From an uncultured Bacteroidales bacterium (GTDB lineage Bacteria > Bacteroidota > Bacteroidia > Bacteroidales > P3), in contig CALEFF010000031.1 in NCBI GenBank assembly GCA_937876865.1, forward strand, positions 1 through 7,185: a stretch of DNA of 7,185 nucleotides. Direction: 5' to 3'. This document shows positions 7,059 through 7,185 of this stretch, piece after piece. The notes below the pieces were generated by a model, which saw only the letters and a program-made list of their open reading frames with translations, ran no database searches and was not told the DNA's origin. The first letter of the stretch is position 1; each line of letters starts with the position of its first letter. The translations under genes were made by a program, and so were the position numbers.

Positions 7059-7185
7059 ATGGAAAAACATCCAAAAATCATAGAAAAAATCAACAAAGAA
7101 GGGCATCATATAGGATGCCATTCTTATCAACACCAACTAGCAACAAGATTTAATAAAACAGAGTTTAAGAAAGATACATATAAGG
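7059..7185 (+). pseudogene. Polysaccharide deacetylase (NodB domain), N-terminus missing, runs off window
   Basis: The 42 visible codons read as the middle of a NodB-type carbohydrate esterase 4: EKHPKIIEKINKEGHHIG followed by HSYQH, the HSxxH metal-binding motif. These enzymes remove acetyl groups from polysaccharides or peptidoglycan. The preceding family region, about 45-50 residues with the catalytic TFDDG motif, is absent. Reading upstream in the same frame crosses the end of the glycosyltransferase and meets TAG at 7011-7013 with no such motif. The ATG at 7059 is therefore probably an internal Met. Without the catalytic Asp the product should be inactive. The 3' end lies outside the window, so the rest of the gene cannot be judged. 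Confidence 0.6.

Noticed and set aside
1..7185. CRISPR arrays, tRNA or rRNA genes, insertion sequences, defence genes
   Set aside because: I looked for spaced repeats, cloverleaf ends, transposase motifs and nuclease motifs and found none I could support.

Overview
The window looks like a low-GC member of the Bacteroidota, probably Bacteroidales. Evidence: Bacteroidota-type promoters (a TAnnTTTG -7 box, with a TTG about 19-22 nt upstream in two cases), A-rich leaders without Shine-Dalgarno sites, and typical Bacteroidota families (BatA/VWA membrane protein, DUF3078 barrel, Mpl-type ligase, EpsG-type polymerase). The species cannot be told from the sequence alone.

Layout. Positions 1-232 are a very AT-rich intergenic stretch with phased A-tracts and a long hairpin that probably ends the leftward operon. 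Positions 233-1501 hold a leftward two-gene unit: pepE (dipeptidase E) followed without a gap by an L-threonylcarbamoyladenylate synthase (TsaC/Sua5 family). A compact divergent promoter region (about 1502-1595) separates it from a rightward pair: a 652-aa inner-membrane BatA/VWA protein and, overlapping it by 1 bp, a DUF3078 outer-membrane barrel. That pair converges on, and overlaps by 11 bp, a leftward mpl-type UDP-MurNAc-tripeptide ligase (peptidoglycan recycling) that has its own clear promoter.

Right of about 5800 the DNA changes character. GC content rises (28% at 2701-2760 against 42% at 6181-6240 by hand count), and the strong G-over-C excess on the + strand disappears. This part is a broken piece of a surface-polysaccharide cluster: the C-terminal third of an EpsG-type polymerase, an intact family 2 glycosyltransferase, and a polysaccharide deacetylase that keeps the His-metal motif but lacks the N-terminal TFDDG region and runs off the window.

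Most of the window is housekeeping and envelope genes. The two parts most worth following up are the compositional break with truncated polysaccharide genes (a degraded acquired locus or an assembly join) and the coupled VWA/DUF3078 pair as an uncharacterised envelope module. I saw no CRISPR array, tRNA, rRNA, transposase or defence system.
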